Assembly: GCA_036505795.1 (NCBI GenBank)
Contig: DASXSU010000051.1
Location: 1 to 17,583, forward strand
Source: NS-11 sp036505795
GTDB lineage: Bacteria; Nitrospirota; Nitrospiria; Nitrospirales; NS-4
Direction: 5' to 3'
Length of the DNA: 17,583 nt
Position numbers and translations under genes: made by a program. Under the pieces are notes generated by a model. That model searched no databases. It was given only the letters and a program-made list of their open reading frames with translations, and was not told where the DNA came from. This document shows positions 7,390-15,532 of the stretch, piece after piece. Position 1 is the stretch's first letter. Each line of letters starts with the position of its first letter.

Positions 7390-8064
7390 ATGAAACCTCT
7401 ATTCTGGCTGTTGCCGAAGGTTATTGCTCTAACTATCGCTGTCACAGCCTGGATCACCCCGGCCAATGCCGACGTCCAACCGTTTCTCGATATATACACG
7501 CAACCGGGACCCGAAGTGTTTTCAGCAGTTGATGTTGGGATGGAGACTTTGCCTCTACTCCTCAGCGACACTACGCATGCCCAGGAGTTAGGGTTTACTG
7601 ATGCGGAACAAGGCCCAAAAGCAAAGGTGACCAAAACGCCTTTCGTTGTTTTTCAGGTGGGCCTTGATCAACTACAGGCCTGGAACGGATCGAATCCTCG
7701 CGCTTTACTGAAATTTGCGAATAAGCTTCTTTTCCCAATCTATGTAGGTGCTCCAGTAAAGGTTAAATCCTCGCTCACAGTTCGATTTTTCGAGAAGGAC
7801 AAGGTATGGAAAGTCGGTCAGTGGGGTTCTTCAGCACTAATTCAGGATCTAGTAAGTAAACGAACCACAATAGCACCGAAGGGCTTTCTCGTCACGGTTC
7901 CGGGGCTGAATCGGAATTACTTTGGTTATCTATCTGGTGTCCAATTAATATTGATTCCTCTTGAGACTGACAGATCCTTCGCCGCGGGCACGCAGGTGCC
8001 GGCGGCGAAGGTATTCAATAGCCTTTCAACTGAGGCAAAAAGTGCCGATGGAAGCCCACGGTAA
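7390..8064 (+). CDS. Exported protein of unknown function
   Basis: I do not recognise this 224-residue protein. It has a clear Sec signal peptide (MKPLFWLLPK, hydrophobic stretch, ANA before Asp28) and a soluble mature part of about 197 residues, with no cysteine and no second membrane segment. The sequence looks like a mixed beta-rich domain, with segments such as SLTVRFFEKDKVWKVGQW. GGAG six bases before ATG 7390 fixes the start; a longer in-frame start at 7285 would overlap the protease gene by about 95 bases. The 10-base gap to the protease gene suggests co-transcription. The codon and base make-up resembles the protease rather than the genes further out. A role as partner, inhibitor or substrate of the protease is possible but unsupported. 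Confidence 0.8.
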   Translation: MKPLFWLLPKVIALTIAVTAWITPANADVQPFLDIYTQPGPEVFSAVDVGMETLPLLLSDTTHAQELGFTDAEQGPKAKVTKTPFVVFQVGLDQLQAWNGSNPRALLKFANKLLFPIYVGAPVKVKSSLTVRFFEKDKVWKVGQWGSSALIQDLVSKRTTIAPKGFLVTVPGLNRNYFGYLSGVQLILIPLETDRSFAAGTQVPAAKVFNSLSTEAKSADGSPR

Positions 8065-8108
8065 GAATTATGTCTATTGTAATTCAATTGTTTAAAGGAG
8101 GGGGAAAC

Positions 8109-8450
8109 ATGCAGAAACATCATGAACGGCTACGGATTGGCGGCATTGTGGTTGCACTGCTCTTGCTCACCGTCACTTTCCCGGGATGTGCAAAAATTAC
8201 CGTCCAATGCCCACCAGCGGGCACGAGCCAAGATGGGGCAACTGGCTGTTATCCTCCTACGGCTTACGCGGGGTCCGCGGATGGCTTCTGGAATGATGAT
8301 ACGTCAGATTATGTCCCACCTGGATCGGGATTGATGTGTCAAAGTGGCAGCAACAAGTGCAAAGCCATTCCCGGAAGCTGCCTTGGTAAGGCGTGTCTAA
8401 ATCACTACAGTGGCGGATATTGTTACTGCGGCTGCCCCCCCACTATGTAA
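8109..8450 (+). CDS. Small cysteine-rich lipoprotein
   Basis: This is a 113-residue protein of no family I recognise. The N-terminus has positive residues, a hydrophobic core (IVVALLLLTV) and FPG before Cys27, consistent with a lipoprotein signal, although Phe at -3 is not the commonest residue. The mature part is short and has nine further cysteines: Cys34, Cys47 and seven in the last 50 or so residues, ending CYCGC. This suggests several disulfides in an oxidising compartment, or metal binding. GGAGGGGG lies close to ATG 8109; the earlier in-frame ATG 8070 would precede both the ribosome site and the signal peptide. It lies between the unknown exported protein and the large TpsA gene, all in the same direction. 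Confidence 0.78.
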   Translation: MQKHHERLRIGGIVVALLLLTVTFPGCAKITVQCPPAGTSQDGATGCYPPTAYAGSADGFWNDDTSDYVPPGSGLMCQSGSNKCKAIPGSCLGKACLNHYSGGYCYCGCPPTM

Positions 8451-8507
8451 ACTGGGTATGGAGGCGGCGCAGATGACGTATGGGATAGACTGAGTAGGAA
8501 AGGTGCC

Positions 8508-11477
8508 ATGCAGAAAAAGCACTCTCGGAAGAAAAGCCTCTGGGTATGTTTGCTCGGTTGTCTGGGCTACATCCTGGGATCCCTATGTTGGTTAACGACC
8601 ATTGCTCTAGTAGCTTCCGCGCAGACATCACCCCCTATTACGTCTTCTGGTCTGACCACTCTCATTAAACCTCCGGTCACCCTTCCCGACGGGAAGGTTC
8701 AGTACGACATTACAGGTGGGACCAGACCGGGTAACGGCCCCAACTTGTTTCATAGCTTTGGTGAATTTGGAGTGCCCAATAACAACATCGCCAACTTCCT
8801 CAATAATACAGGCCTCGCCACCTCGAATATTCTCAGCCGTGTCACCGGTGGCAATCCGTCAAACATCTTCGGCACGATTCAAACGACGGGATTTGGAAAC
8901 GCCAGTCTCTTTCTGATGAATCCGGCTGGTATTCTGTTTGGTCCTAACGCAACGTTAAATGTTGGCGGGTCGGTGCATTTTACGACCGCCGACTATTTGC
9001 GATTGACCGATGGGGTACGATTCACTGCAGTCCCAGGAGCGCAAGATGCGTTGCTTAGCAGTGCGCCAGTCGCCGCTTTTGGATTTCTTGCGTCAAAGCC
9101 AGCGGCAATCTCAGTGCAAGGCAGCGCTCTCTCTGTGCTGCCCGGGGAAGCCATCTCCCTGGTCGGAGGCAATATCTCAATCGAAGCAGGCACTCTGGAT
9201 GATGGAACGAATCAGCCAGCACATCTTTCAGCTCCAGGCGGCCAGATTCGGTTGGCGAGCGTCGCATCGGCAGGAGAGATTCTTCATCCGAGCCTGGAAA
9301 CCGCTCCCAACATCGAGGGCCAAACATTTTCAAGTATGGGGACGATTACTGTGTCAGGAAATTCAACTATCGACGTTTCTGCAGACTCGGCGGGAACGGT
9401 CAAGATTCGTAGCGGGCGGTTGGTAATCGACGATTCCACTATCTCTGCGGACACCGGCGAGGCTAATGGTGCCAGTTTTGCAATTGATATCAATGTCACT
9501 GGCGACGTTATGATTTCGAACTCCACTGTGCCCGTGTTGACGGCTCGAACGACTGGCACTGGCGATGCCGGTGAGATTAGGATTACATCCGGCAGCACGA
9601 ACATCACCGTCGCCAGTGAAGATATCCTGACCGTGATCGACACGCATACCTCGGGAACAGGAAAAGCTGGGAATGTCAGCATCGCAACTGGCGATCTTCA
9701 GGTATCAGGGGATCCAATCGGTTTGACATTCTTTGTCGATAGCGGCACTGCCGGCGACGGATCTGGTGGGAACTTGACGATCAGTGCAACGAACGTGAAT
9801 CTCAACAACGTCTTAATTAGCACTGGAGATAACGGCCTTGGAGAATCCCCATCATCGGGTCATGCCGGCAATGTGACAATCATCACGGACAGGCTGAACC
9901 TAACCTTCTCAAGAGTCGCGGCCGAGAGTTTTGCTGGAGAATCTGGCGATATCGTAATCAACTCTGCAGACATCCATTTGAATACTGGTGGCATCAGCGC
10001 CACTGGCTTTGGGCGAGGAGGAACCGTAACGATCAATACTAATCGATTGATTTTAGACGACACACTGATCGAAAGCGGGACGCTCGAAGGCTCTGGATCA
10101 GGTGGTGGGATCAGTATCACCGGCAATATTATTGAGCTAAGAAATGGCAGTCAACTTCTGACTAGCACGTTGGGGGACGGGGATGCAGGACAAATACGCG
10201 TAGTCGCCAGCGACCATTTAAATCTCTCGGGAAATTTTCATGGCTTAAGACCCGGAGGCATTTTCAGTAATTCGTTTGGCATTTCAGGTGTGTTGGGAAA
10301 TGCAGGGGCCATCCTGATTGATACTCCGAGCCTAGAGATAGCCGATGGCGCCCGCATCAATACGGCCACCAAAAGCAATGGGCGTGGGGGTGACGTGACG
10401 ATCAACGCGGACTTTATTACTATTTCCGGCCAACTTCCTAGAAAACCAACGGAAGCGGTTTTCGGACTCGGGAATCAACTTGCCAGTGGGATCTTCACGT
10501 CCTCAATTGCAAATACGTTATGTTCGGGAGCTTGTGGCGATGCCGGGAGAGTTTCGATCGCAACGGGCTCTCTAATTATGAACAATGGCTCACAGATCGA
10601 TAGCGGCACCAGCAGTAGCGGACGTGGCGGTGACGTCTTAATAAATGCAACTGGATCGATTAGTATTTCCGGAAGGTTGAACGATGGCACGCCGAGTGGC
10701 ATTTTTAGTCGCACCTTAGGGAGCGCGTCCGGATCGGGACAGGGTGGTCATATCTCATTGCAAGCAGATCAAGTTCAGCTCTCAAATGGAGCAAGCATTT
10801 CCGCGCAGAGTTCCGGACCCGGCAATGCGGGCAACATCACTATCAGTGTTGCCGATTCGTTGATCAGCCGCAACAGCACGGTCAACACCTCGACGACTCA
10901 GAGCGACGGCGGCAATATTACGATCACAGCCGGGAACATGCTGAAGCTCGATCGCAGTGAAATCACGACAAAGGTGCAAGGCGGGGCGGGTAACGGCGGC
11001 AACATTACTATTGATCCCCCAACGGTTTTGATTGACCACAGCAAGATTATCGCGAGCGCAATTGGCGGCAATGGTGGGAACATCAATATTGTGGCAGGAG
11101 TCTTCCTCTTATCGCCCGATAGCATCATTGACGCCTCATCGAGCTTCGGCCTCTCAGGCACCATCAACATCGACTCGCCGATCCAGAATCTCAGTGGCAC
11201 ATTGGCGCCGCTTCCCCAGGGATTCTTACAGGTCAGTGGCTTACTGCAAGGCCGGTGCGCCGCGCGTATGCAAAGCGGCCTGTCCAGCAGCCTCGTCGTT
11301 GCCGGAAGAGATGCGGTGCCGCTGGAGCCGGGAGATGTGCTGCCGGGTCCTATCTTTTCTCGATCCACACAGGCTACTGTTTCTCGACATGAGAGACCGA
11401 ATTTTCAGATGAGTCAGTTTAATGAAATGCCGATCGATGATGTTTTGGCCCTGGCTGCACCAAAGGGGCGATGTTAA
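8508..11477 (+). CDS. Two-partner-secretion exoprotein (TpsA), filamentous haemagglutinin N-terminal domain
   Basis: The 989-residue protein has a long signal peptide (charged start, cleavage likely after Ala38) and a TPS secretion domain at about 45-170. That domain contains NLFHSFGEF and LMNPAGILFGPNATL (NPAGI 138-142), the equivalent of the conserved NPNGI motif recognised by TpsB transporters. The remainder is a long run of degenerate Gly/Asn/Ser/Thr-rich repeats (for example GNAGNITI, GRGGDVTINA), expected to form a right-handed beta-helix. An isolated Cys672-x3-Cys676 pair sits in the repeats. Near the C-terminus, GRCAARMQ (Cys917) followed by SSLVVAGRDAVPLEPGD resembles the short conserved tail of cyanobacterial members. 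The likely role is a surface or secreted adhesin. No TpsB gene is in the window. AGGAAAGG precedes the ATG. The stop overlaps the start of the CHAT gene by 7 bases. Confidence 0.92.
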   Translation: MQKKHSRKKSLWVCLLGCLGYILGSLCWLTTIALVASAQTSPPITSSGLTTLIKPPVTLPDGKVQYDITGGTRPGNGPNLFHSFGEFGVPNNNIANFLNNTGLATSNILSRVTGGNPSNIFGTIQTTGFGNASLFLMNPAGILFGPNATLNVGGSVHFTTADYLRLTDGVRFTAVPGAQDALLSSAPVAAFGFLASKPAAISVQGSALSVLPGEAISLVGGNISIEAGTLDDGTNQPAHLSAPGGQIRLASVASAGEILHPSLETAPNIEGQTFSSMGTITVSGNSTIDVSADSAGTVKIRSGRLVIDDSTISADTGEANGASFAIDINVTGDVMISNSTVPVLTARTTGTGDAGEIRITSGSTNITVASEDILTVIDTHTSGTGKAGNVSIATGDLQVSGDPIGLTFFVDSGTAGDGSGGNLTISATNVNLNNVLISTGDNGLGESPSSGHAGNVTIITDRLNLTFSRVAAESFAGESGDIVINSADIHLNTGGISATGFGRGGTVTINTNRLILDDTLIESGTLEGSGSGGGISITGNIIELRNGSQLLTSTLGDGDAGQIRVVASDHLNLSGNFHGLRPGGIFSNSFGISGVLGNAGAILIDTPSLEIADGARINTATKSNGRGGDVTINADFITISGQLPRKPTEAVFGLGNQLASGIFTSSIANTLCSGACGDAGRVSIATGSLIMNNGSQIDSGTSSSGRGGDVLINATGSISISGRLNDGTPSGIFSRTLGSASGSGQGGHISLQADQVQLSNGASISAQSSGPGNAGNITISVADSLISRNSTVNTSTTQSDGGNITITAGNMLKLDRSEITTKVQGGAGNGGNITIDPPTVLIDHSKIIASAIGGNGGNINIVAGVFLLSPDSIIDASSSFGLSGTINIDSPIQNLSGTLAPLPQGFLQVSGLLQGRCAARMQSGLSSSLVVAGRDAVPLEPGDVLPGPIFSRSTQATVSRHERPNFQMSQFNEMPIDDVLALAAPKGRC

Positions 11478-13792
11478 TAGGGAAACTCTCTGCGGTTGCC
11501 TCGTCTCTGTTGCTTTTACTCTCGAGCGCCATGGTACCGCTCGGTCCCGATTTCGCGACGGCCGCGACGGGAGGGTCGGACATACCTGTCCTTGAAGAGC
11601 CTCTGAACAAAGCAGCACAAGCCTACCAGCGCGGCGACTTCGAGCAGGCGGCAGCGAGCTGGCAGGAAGCTGCCCGAGCTTATCAGCAGGCCGGACAATT
11701 TCGCGAATACGTGGGCGTTCTCATCGACCTGGCTCAAGCTGAGCAGGCGCTCGGTCATTACAACGCGGCACTCCAAACGCTGCGGTTAGCCCAGGACCAA
11801 GTGTCGCAAAGCGGGGATCGCGCCCGGCTTGCAGAGGTTTTGGGGAGCGCCGGCACTCTCTATCTCGCCATGGGCGATGCCGACAATGCTTCTCAGTATT
11901 TGAACAAAGGACTGGAAGTCGCGCGGGAAACGAATAATCAGCATCTCGCTGCTCTGATTCTGAACAACATGGGCAACCTTCACCTAGCGCAGAAAAACTA
12001 TCCCGAGGCGGTCGAAGCCTATACGGAGAGTCTTGCTCTCTCTCAGGCAATGAACAATCGGCCCGAGATGGCCAGAGCCCAACTCAATACCGCGACGGCC
12101 CTCTTGCGGGCCGGACGCAATGAGGATGCCAAGAACGCCCTGGACCGCGCAGTCATGACAATAACGGCGTTGCCGGACTCGCATGACAAGGCCTTCGCGT
12201 TGATCACGGCCGGGCTGGCCTATCAGGCCCTCGGCCCGCGTTTTCCTGACTTGGCGGATCAGCTCATTCTTCAAAGTTGGCGGGCGTTGAATGCGGCAGC
12301 AGCGGTGGCCGATAAGATCGAAAATCCGCGCGCTGCCTCCTACGCGTGGGGCTACATGGGCGCGCTCTATGAGTCTGAAAAACGTTATGATGACGCGTTG
12401 GAGCTGACCGGCCGTGCGGTGGTTGCCGGCCAGCGTGCCATGGCCATCGAAGCTCTGTACCGCTGGCATTGGCAGACAGGCCGCCTGCTGAAGGCGCGCA
12501 ATGAATCCGAAAACGCCATTTCTGCTTACAGGAAGGCGGTCGCCGCCCTGGAGTCCGTCCGTCCGGAACTGGGACCGTCATCGAACACCGAATCCTTTAG
12601 GGAGGGCGCCGGGAAACTTTATTTTGAATTTGCAGATCTGCTGCTGCGGCGTGCCGCCTCTTCCACTGCGGAGCAGGAAAAGCCCTTCTTGACCGAGGCG
12701 CGAGACGTCATCGAGAAGTTCAAGGGCGCGGAGTTAAGAGATTACTTCAGAGACGACTGCATAGACGCTGCCCGCTCACGGTCTATGGATGTGGAGAGGG
12801 TCTCACAAAACACGGCTGTTTTGTATCCGATTCTGCTTCCGGACCGCACTGAGCTGCTGGTCAGCGTGCGGGGCAATCTGAATAGATTTACGGTCCCTGT
12901 TAGCGAAGCTACCATGACACAGGAAATACGGACTTTTCGTAAGAGACTAATGAAACGGACTACTCGGCAGTATCTTCCCCACGCGCAACAGCTTTATGAT
13001 TGGCTGATTCGTCCAATCGAACCTTTGCTGAAGTCGTTACCCATAGATACCTTGGTCGTCATACCGGACGGTCCCTTGCGGACCGTTCCCATGGCTGCCC
13101 TGCATGATGGAGAGCAGTTTCTCATTGCCCGCTATGCCGTCGCCACGACTCCTGGTCTCAGATTGACGGACAGCCGGCCTTTACGGCGCGGGAACCCCAA
13201 AGCCCTGTCGGCCGGCCTTTCCAAAGCGGTGCAGAATTTCTCTCCCCTGCCGGACGTCGTCGCGGAGCTTGAGAACGTGCAGCGTCTCTATCCCGGCAGG
13301 CTTCTCCTGAACAGCGACTTCCTACTGTCCAGGCTGGAAGAGGAGTTGAAGGATAATGTGTTTACGATTGTCCATATCGCCTCTCATGGGCAGTTTGAAA
13401 GCGATGCCAGAAAAAGCTTTCTTCTCACCTTTGACGACAAGCTCACCATGGATAAGTTGGAGACATTCGTGGGCCGGCTTCGATTTCGCGAAGATCCCTT
13501 GGCTTTGTTAACGCTTAGTGCCTGCGAAACCGCGGCCGGCGATGATCGGGCCGCCTTGGGCCTTGCCGGCGTGGCAATCAAGGCGGGAGCAAGCAGCGCC
13601 CTGGCGACCTTGTGGTTCATTAATGATGAAGCCTCCTCGGCTCTCGTCTCCGAGTTCTACCGGCAGCTTCGTGCCTCATCGGCATCGAAAGCAGTAGCCC
13701 TTCAACGGGCGCAATTAAAGTTGATGGAGGACCCCGTCTACGAGCATCCAATTTACTGGTCGCCGTTTCTCCTGCTGAGTAATTGGCTGTAA
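11471..13792 (+). CDS. Exported TPR-CHAT (caspase-like) protein
   Basis: The 773-residue protein begins with a Sec-type signal peptide (hydrophobic VASSLLLLLSSA, cleavage near residue 31). Tandem TPR repeats follow from about 35 to 260 (for example ILNNMGNLHLAQKNYPEAVEAY), then more helical repeats, then a C-terminal CHAT domain at about 470-773. The caspase-type dyad is present: His639 in HIASHGQF and Cys685 in LSACETAAGD. CHAT proteins are clan CD peptidases related to separase and caspases, and TPRs usually bind the substrate or a partner. The signal peptide puts this one outside the cytoplasm, unlike CHAT proteases of phage defence. Its ATG lies inside the last codons of the TpsA gene (ATGTTAA overlap), so translation is probably coupled and the TpsA protein is a candidate partner or substrate (inference). 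Many cyanobacterial TPS loci pair these same families. Confidence 0.92.
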   Translation: MLIGKLSAVASSLLLLLSSAMVPLGPDFATAATGGSDIPVLEEPLNKAAQAYQRGDFEQAAASWQEAARAYQQAGQFREYVGVLIDLAQAEQALGHYNAALQTLRLAQDQVSQSGDRARLAEVLGSAGTLYLAMGDADNASQYLNKGLEVARETNNQHLAALILNNMGNLHLAQKNYPEAVEAYTESLALSQAMNNRPEMARAQLNTATALLRAGRNEDAKNALDRAVMTITALPDSHDKAFALITAGLAYQALGPRFPDLADQLILQSWRALNAAAAVADKIENPRAASYAWGYMGALYESEKRYDDALELTGRAVVAGQRAMAIEALYRWHWQTGRLLKARNESENAISAYRKAVAALESVRPELGPSSNTESFREGAGKLYFEFADLLLRRAASSTAEQEKPFLTEARDVIEKFKGAELRDYFRDDCIDAARSRSMDVERVSQNTAVLYPILLPDRTELLVSVRGNLNRFTVPVSEATMTQEIRTFRKRLMKRTTRQYLPHAQQLYDWLIRPIEPLLKSLPIDTLVVIPDGPLRTVPMAALHDGEQFLIARYAVATTPGLRLTDSRPLRRGNPKALSAGLSKAVQNFSPLPDVVAELENVQRLYPGRLLLNSDFLLSRLEEELKDNVFTIVHIASHGQFESDARKSFLLTFDDKLTMDKLETFVGRLRFREDPLALLTLSACETAAGDDRAALGLAGVAIKAGASSALATLWFINDEASSALVSEFYRQLRASSASKAVALQRAQLKLMEDPVYEHPIYWSPFLLLSNWL

Positions 13793-13834
13793 AAGCGAGG
13801 CAGGGGTGGAATTTTATCCGGTAATACAGACGCC

Positions 13835-14572
13835 ATGAGATATCTAACAACGGTTGGATCCATCATTCTTTTTTTCGCATTGGCGCTGCCGGAAGGAAAC
13901 GGCGCTGAAGAGGCGTCCGTTCAATTTCCAGATGTAAAAGCTGAGGTAAGTGCGACGGCAATAAACCCCGCCATGCCGTTGTACAACCCGCCGAAGGGGA
14001 GCGCGGCCGGAGGCCGCTTTAGTGACAGTAGCGCTCGTGGCAACCATGATATCCCCACCTTGATGGTGCTGGCGCCCAATCACATCGGTTTGACCAAGAA
14101 CAGGCAGCCGACCTTATACTGGTATCTATCGAGGCCAACCACGTATTCAATCGAGTTCACGCTGGTAGATAGCCGTGAGATTGCGCCGCTCCTCGAGATC
14201 CGACTTAATTCTCCGACGGGCGCGGGTATCCATGCGATCCGCCTTTCCGATTACGGAATCAGTCTTGCCCCGGGCGTTCCCTATCGGTGGTTTGTTACGG
14301 TGATGCGAGATCGCGAACCTTCTTCGCGAGATGTCGTCACAGGTGCCGTTGTTGAGCGTGTTGATTACGTTGAAGCGCTCTACCTGACTGAGGCAGGCCA
14401 CGGAGACGAGGTGCACCGATACGCGGACGCCGGGTTGTGGTATGACGCCATCCATGAGATCTGCAGTCTGATTCAGGCTCATCCTCAGGAACAGATTTAC
14501 CGCCTGCAACGCGCGTCTCTGCTCGAGCAGGTAGGCTTAAGCGAAATCGCCAACTATGATTCCAAGCAGTAG
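13835..14572 (+). CDS. DUF928 family exported protein, paralog 1
   Basis: This 245-residue protein has a signal peptide (cleavage likely after NGA, residue 24). Family features are PLYNPPKGSAAGGR near the start, VLAPNHIGLTKNRQPTLYWYL in the middle, PYRWFVTV, and a C-terminal GLWYDAIHEI...LLEQVGL segment. All match DUF928 as I know it from cyanobacteria, where it is common near CHAT and TPS genes. The function is unknown. It is 42 bases after the CHAT stop, with no clear ribosome site before the ATG and no promoter found, so it is probably transcribed with the CHAT gene. It is clearly homologous along its whole length to the next gene, which has its own promoter. Directly after its stop codon begins the enhancer-like region of that gene. 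Confidence 0.87.
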   Translation: MRYLTTVGSIILFFALALPEGNGAEEASVQFPDVKAEVSATAINPAMPLYNPPKGSAAGGRFSDSSARGNHDIPTLMVLAPNHIGLTKNRQPTLYWYLSRPTTYSIEFTLVDSREIAPLLEIRLNSPTGAGIHAIRLSDYGISLAPGVPYRWFVTVMRDREPSSRDVVTGAVVERVDYVEALYLTEAGHGDEVHRYADAGLWYDAIHEICSLIQAHPQEQIYRLQRASLLEQVGLSEIANYDSKQ

Positions 14573-14608
14573 GTATCTAAAATTATTCATACTTTACGAA
14601 TTGATACG
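14573..14608 (+). promoter_or_regulatory. Enhancer-like sites upstream of the sigma-54 promoter (region B)
   Basis: GTATCTAAAATTATTC starts immediately after the DUF928-1 stop, and a second half-site, TTGATACG, ends at 14608. TGATACGTTA (14602-14611) is identical to 4882-4891 in region A, and the two half-sites are 30 bases apart here against 32 there. The GATACG is 60 bases before the -24 element, compared with 80 in region A, a difference of about two helical turns. The inner arms are weaker than in regions A and C. Confidence 0.5.
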
Positions 14609-14661
14609 TTATGGTGTTTTGTCCTTGGAGAAAATCCCAACTATTGCAAGCCTTAAGGAGT

Positions 14662-14677
14662 TGGCACCCCGCTTGCT
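14662..14677 (+). promoter_or_regulatory. Sigma-54 (-24/-12) promoter of the second DUF928 gene
   Basis: TGGCAC-CCCGC-TTGCT is a complete match to TGGCAC-N5-TTGCW. The GG is at 14663-14664 and the GC at 14675-14676. Transcription would begin near 14688, 28 bases before the ATG at 14716, with AAGGAG in between. This also rules out the earlier in-frame ATG at 14611 for this transcript. Confidence 0.85.
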
Positions 14678-14715
14678 TTGATCTGTTGAAGGAAGCGACA
14701 GAAGGAGATCGCGTC

Positions 14716-15459
14716 ATGAAGCGGTTGAAGATAGTGGCGTCCCTGGTCGCATGGACGGCCCTGGTGCTGCCTTCTCATATAGGAGCGGCAGATGATCCGG
14801 CTCAGCGACCGCCGGCGGCCCAGAGCCTTGAAAAGGCCGACGTCAAATCTTCCCCCGCAATACCATTGTATCGACCCCCGAAAGGCTCTGTGCCTGGGGG
14901 GCGGCTGAAGGGCGGGAACCGCGGCGGGAAAGATTTTCCTGTGATCCAGGTGCTGGCTCCGAACCACGTGGGCCTGACGAGACTGAAACAGCCAACCTTG
15001 TACTGGTACCTTTCCAAGCTGACCACCTATCCGCTTGAATTCACCTTCGTGGATAGCCGGGCGATCCAGCCCATTATCGAGGTACGCCTGCCTCAACCAT
15101 CTGAACCCGGGGTGCAGCGCATTGGGCTGAGAGACTATGGGATAGTCATGGACTCCGCCGTTCCCTACCGTTGGTTTGTCACGTTGGTGGTCGATCCCTC
15201 CAATCCGTCCAAAGACATCACGGCAGGAGCAATTGTTGAACGCATTGACTATCTCGAATCGCTTTTTATTGCGGACGAAGGGGATCCGTCCCGTCTAGCC
15301 GGGGTCGGTTTGTGGTACGACGCGATTAGGAAAGTGTCCGAATTGATTGAAGCGGCTCCGAATGATCCGGTTTATCGAATGCAGCGGGCCGCGCTGCTCT
15401 CACAGGTCGGGCTACCGGAGATTGCAGAGGCTGATCTGAAGCGAAACGGAAACCGCTGA
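14716..15459 (+). CDS. DUF928 family exported protein, paralog 2
   Basis: This 247-residue exported protein has a signal peptide MKRLKIVASLVAW with cleavage near Ala24/Ala25. It has the same layout as the preceding gene: PLYRPPKGSVPGGR, VLAPNHVGLTRLKQPTLYWYL, PYRWFVTL, and GLWYDAIRKV...LLSQVGL at the C-terminus. The two are visibly alike over almost the whole mature chain, so they come from a tandem duplication. The function of the family is unknown. The start at 14716 is chosen because AAGGAG precedes it, the signal peptide begins there and the sigma-54 promoter ends 39 bases before it. Unlike paralog 1 it has a private promoter, so the two copies can be expressed independently. Confidence 0.88.
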   Translation: MKRLKIVASLVAWTALVLPSHIGAADDPAQRPPAAQSLEKADVKSSPAIPLYRPPKGSVPGGRLKGGNRGGKDFPVIQVLAPNHVGLTRLKQPTLYWYLSKLTTYPLEFTFVDSRAIQPIIEVRLPQPSEPGVQRIGLRDYGIVMDSAVPYRWFVTLVVDPSNPSKDITAGAIVERIDYLESLFIADEGDPSRLAGVGLWYDAIRKVSELIEAAPNDPVYRMQRAALLSQVGLPEIAEADLKRNGNR

Positions 15460-15532
15460 CCGACTGAAGACTGGCGTGGACTTCGCTTTTTCTTTCACTC
15501 GTCAGCCTATCCTATAATGACGTTCCGTTAAT

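Noticed and set aside
11471..13792. CHAT protein as part of a CRISPR type III-E or gasdermin-like phage-defence system
   Set aside because: It has a signal peptide, there is no effector or CRISPR array nearby, and its context is two-partner secretion.
14611..14715. Longer start (ATG 14611) for the second DUF928 gene
   Set aside because: It lies upstream of the sigma-54 promoter, has no ribosome site, and would put 35 residues in front of a clear signal peptide.
15463..15495. Rho-independent terminator after the second DUF928 gene
   Set aside because: Only a GAAG/CTTC pair with a long loop precedes the T-rich stretch, which is too weak a stem.
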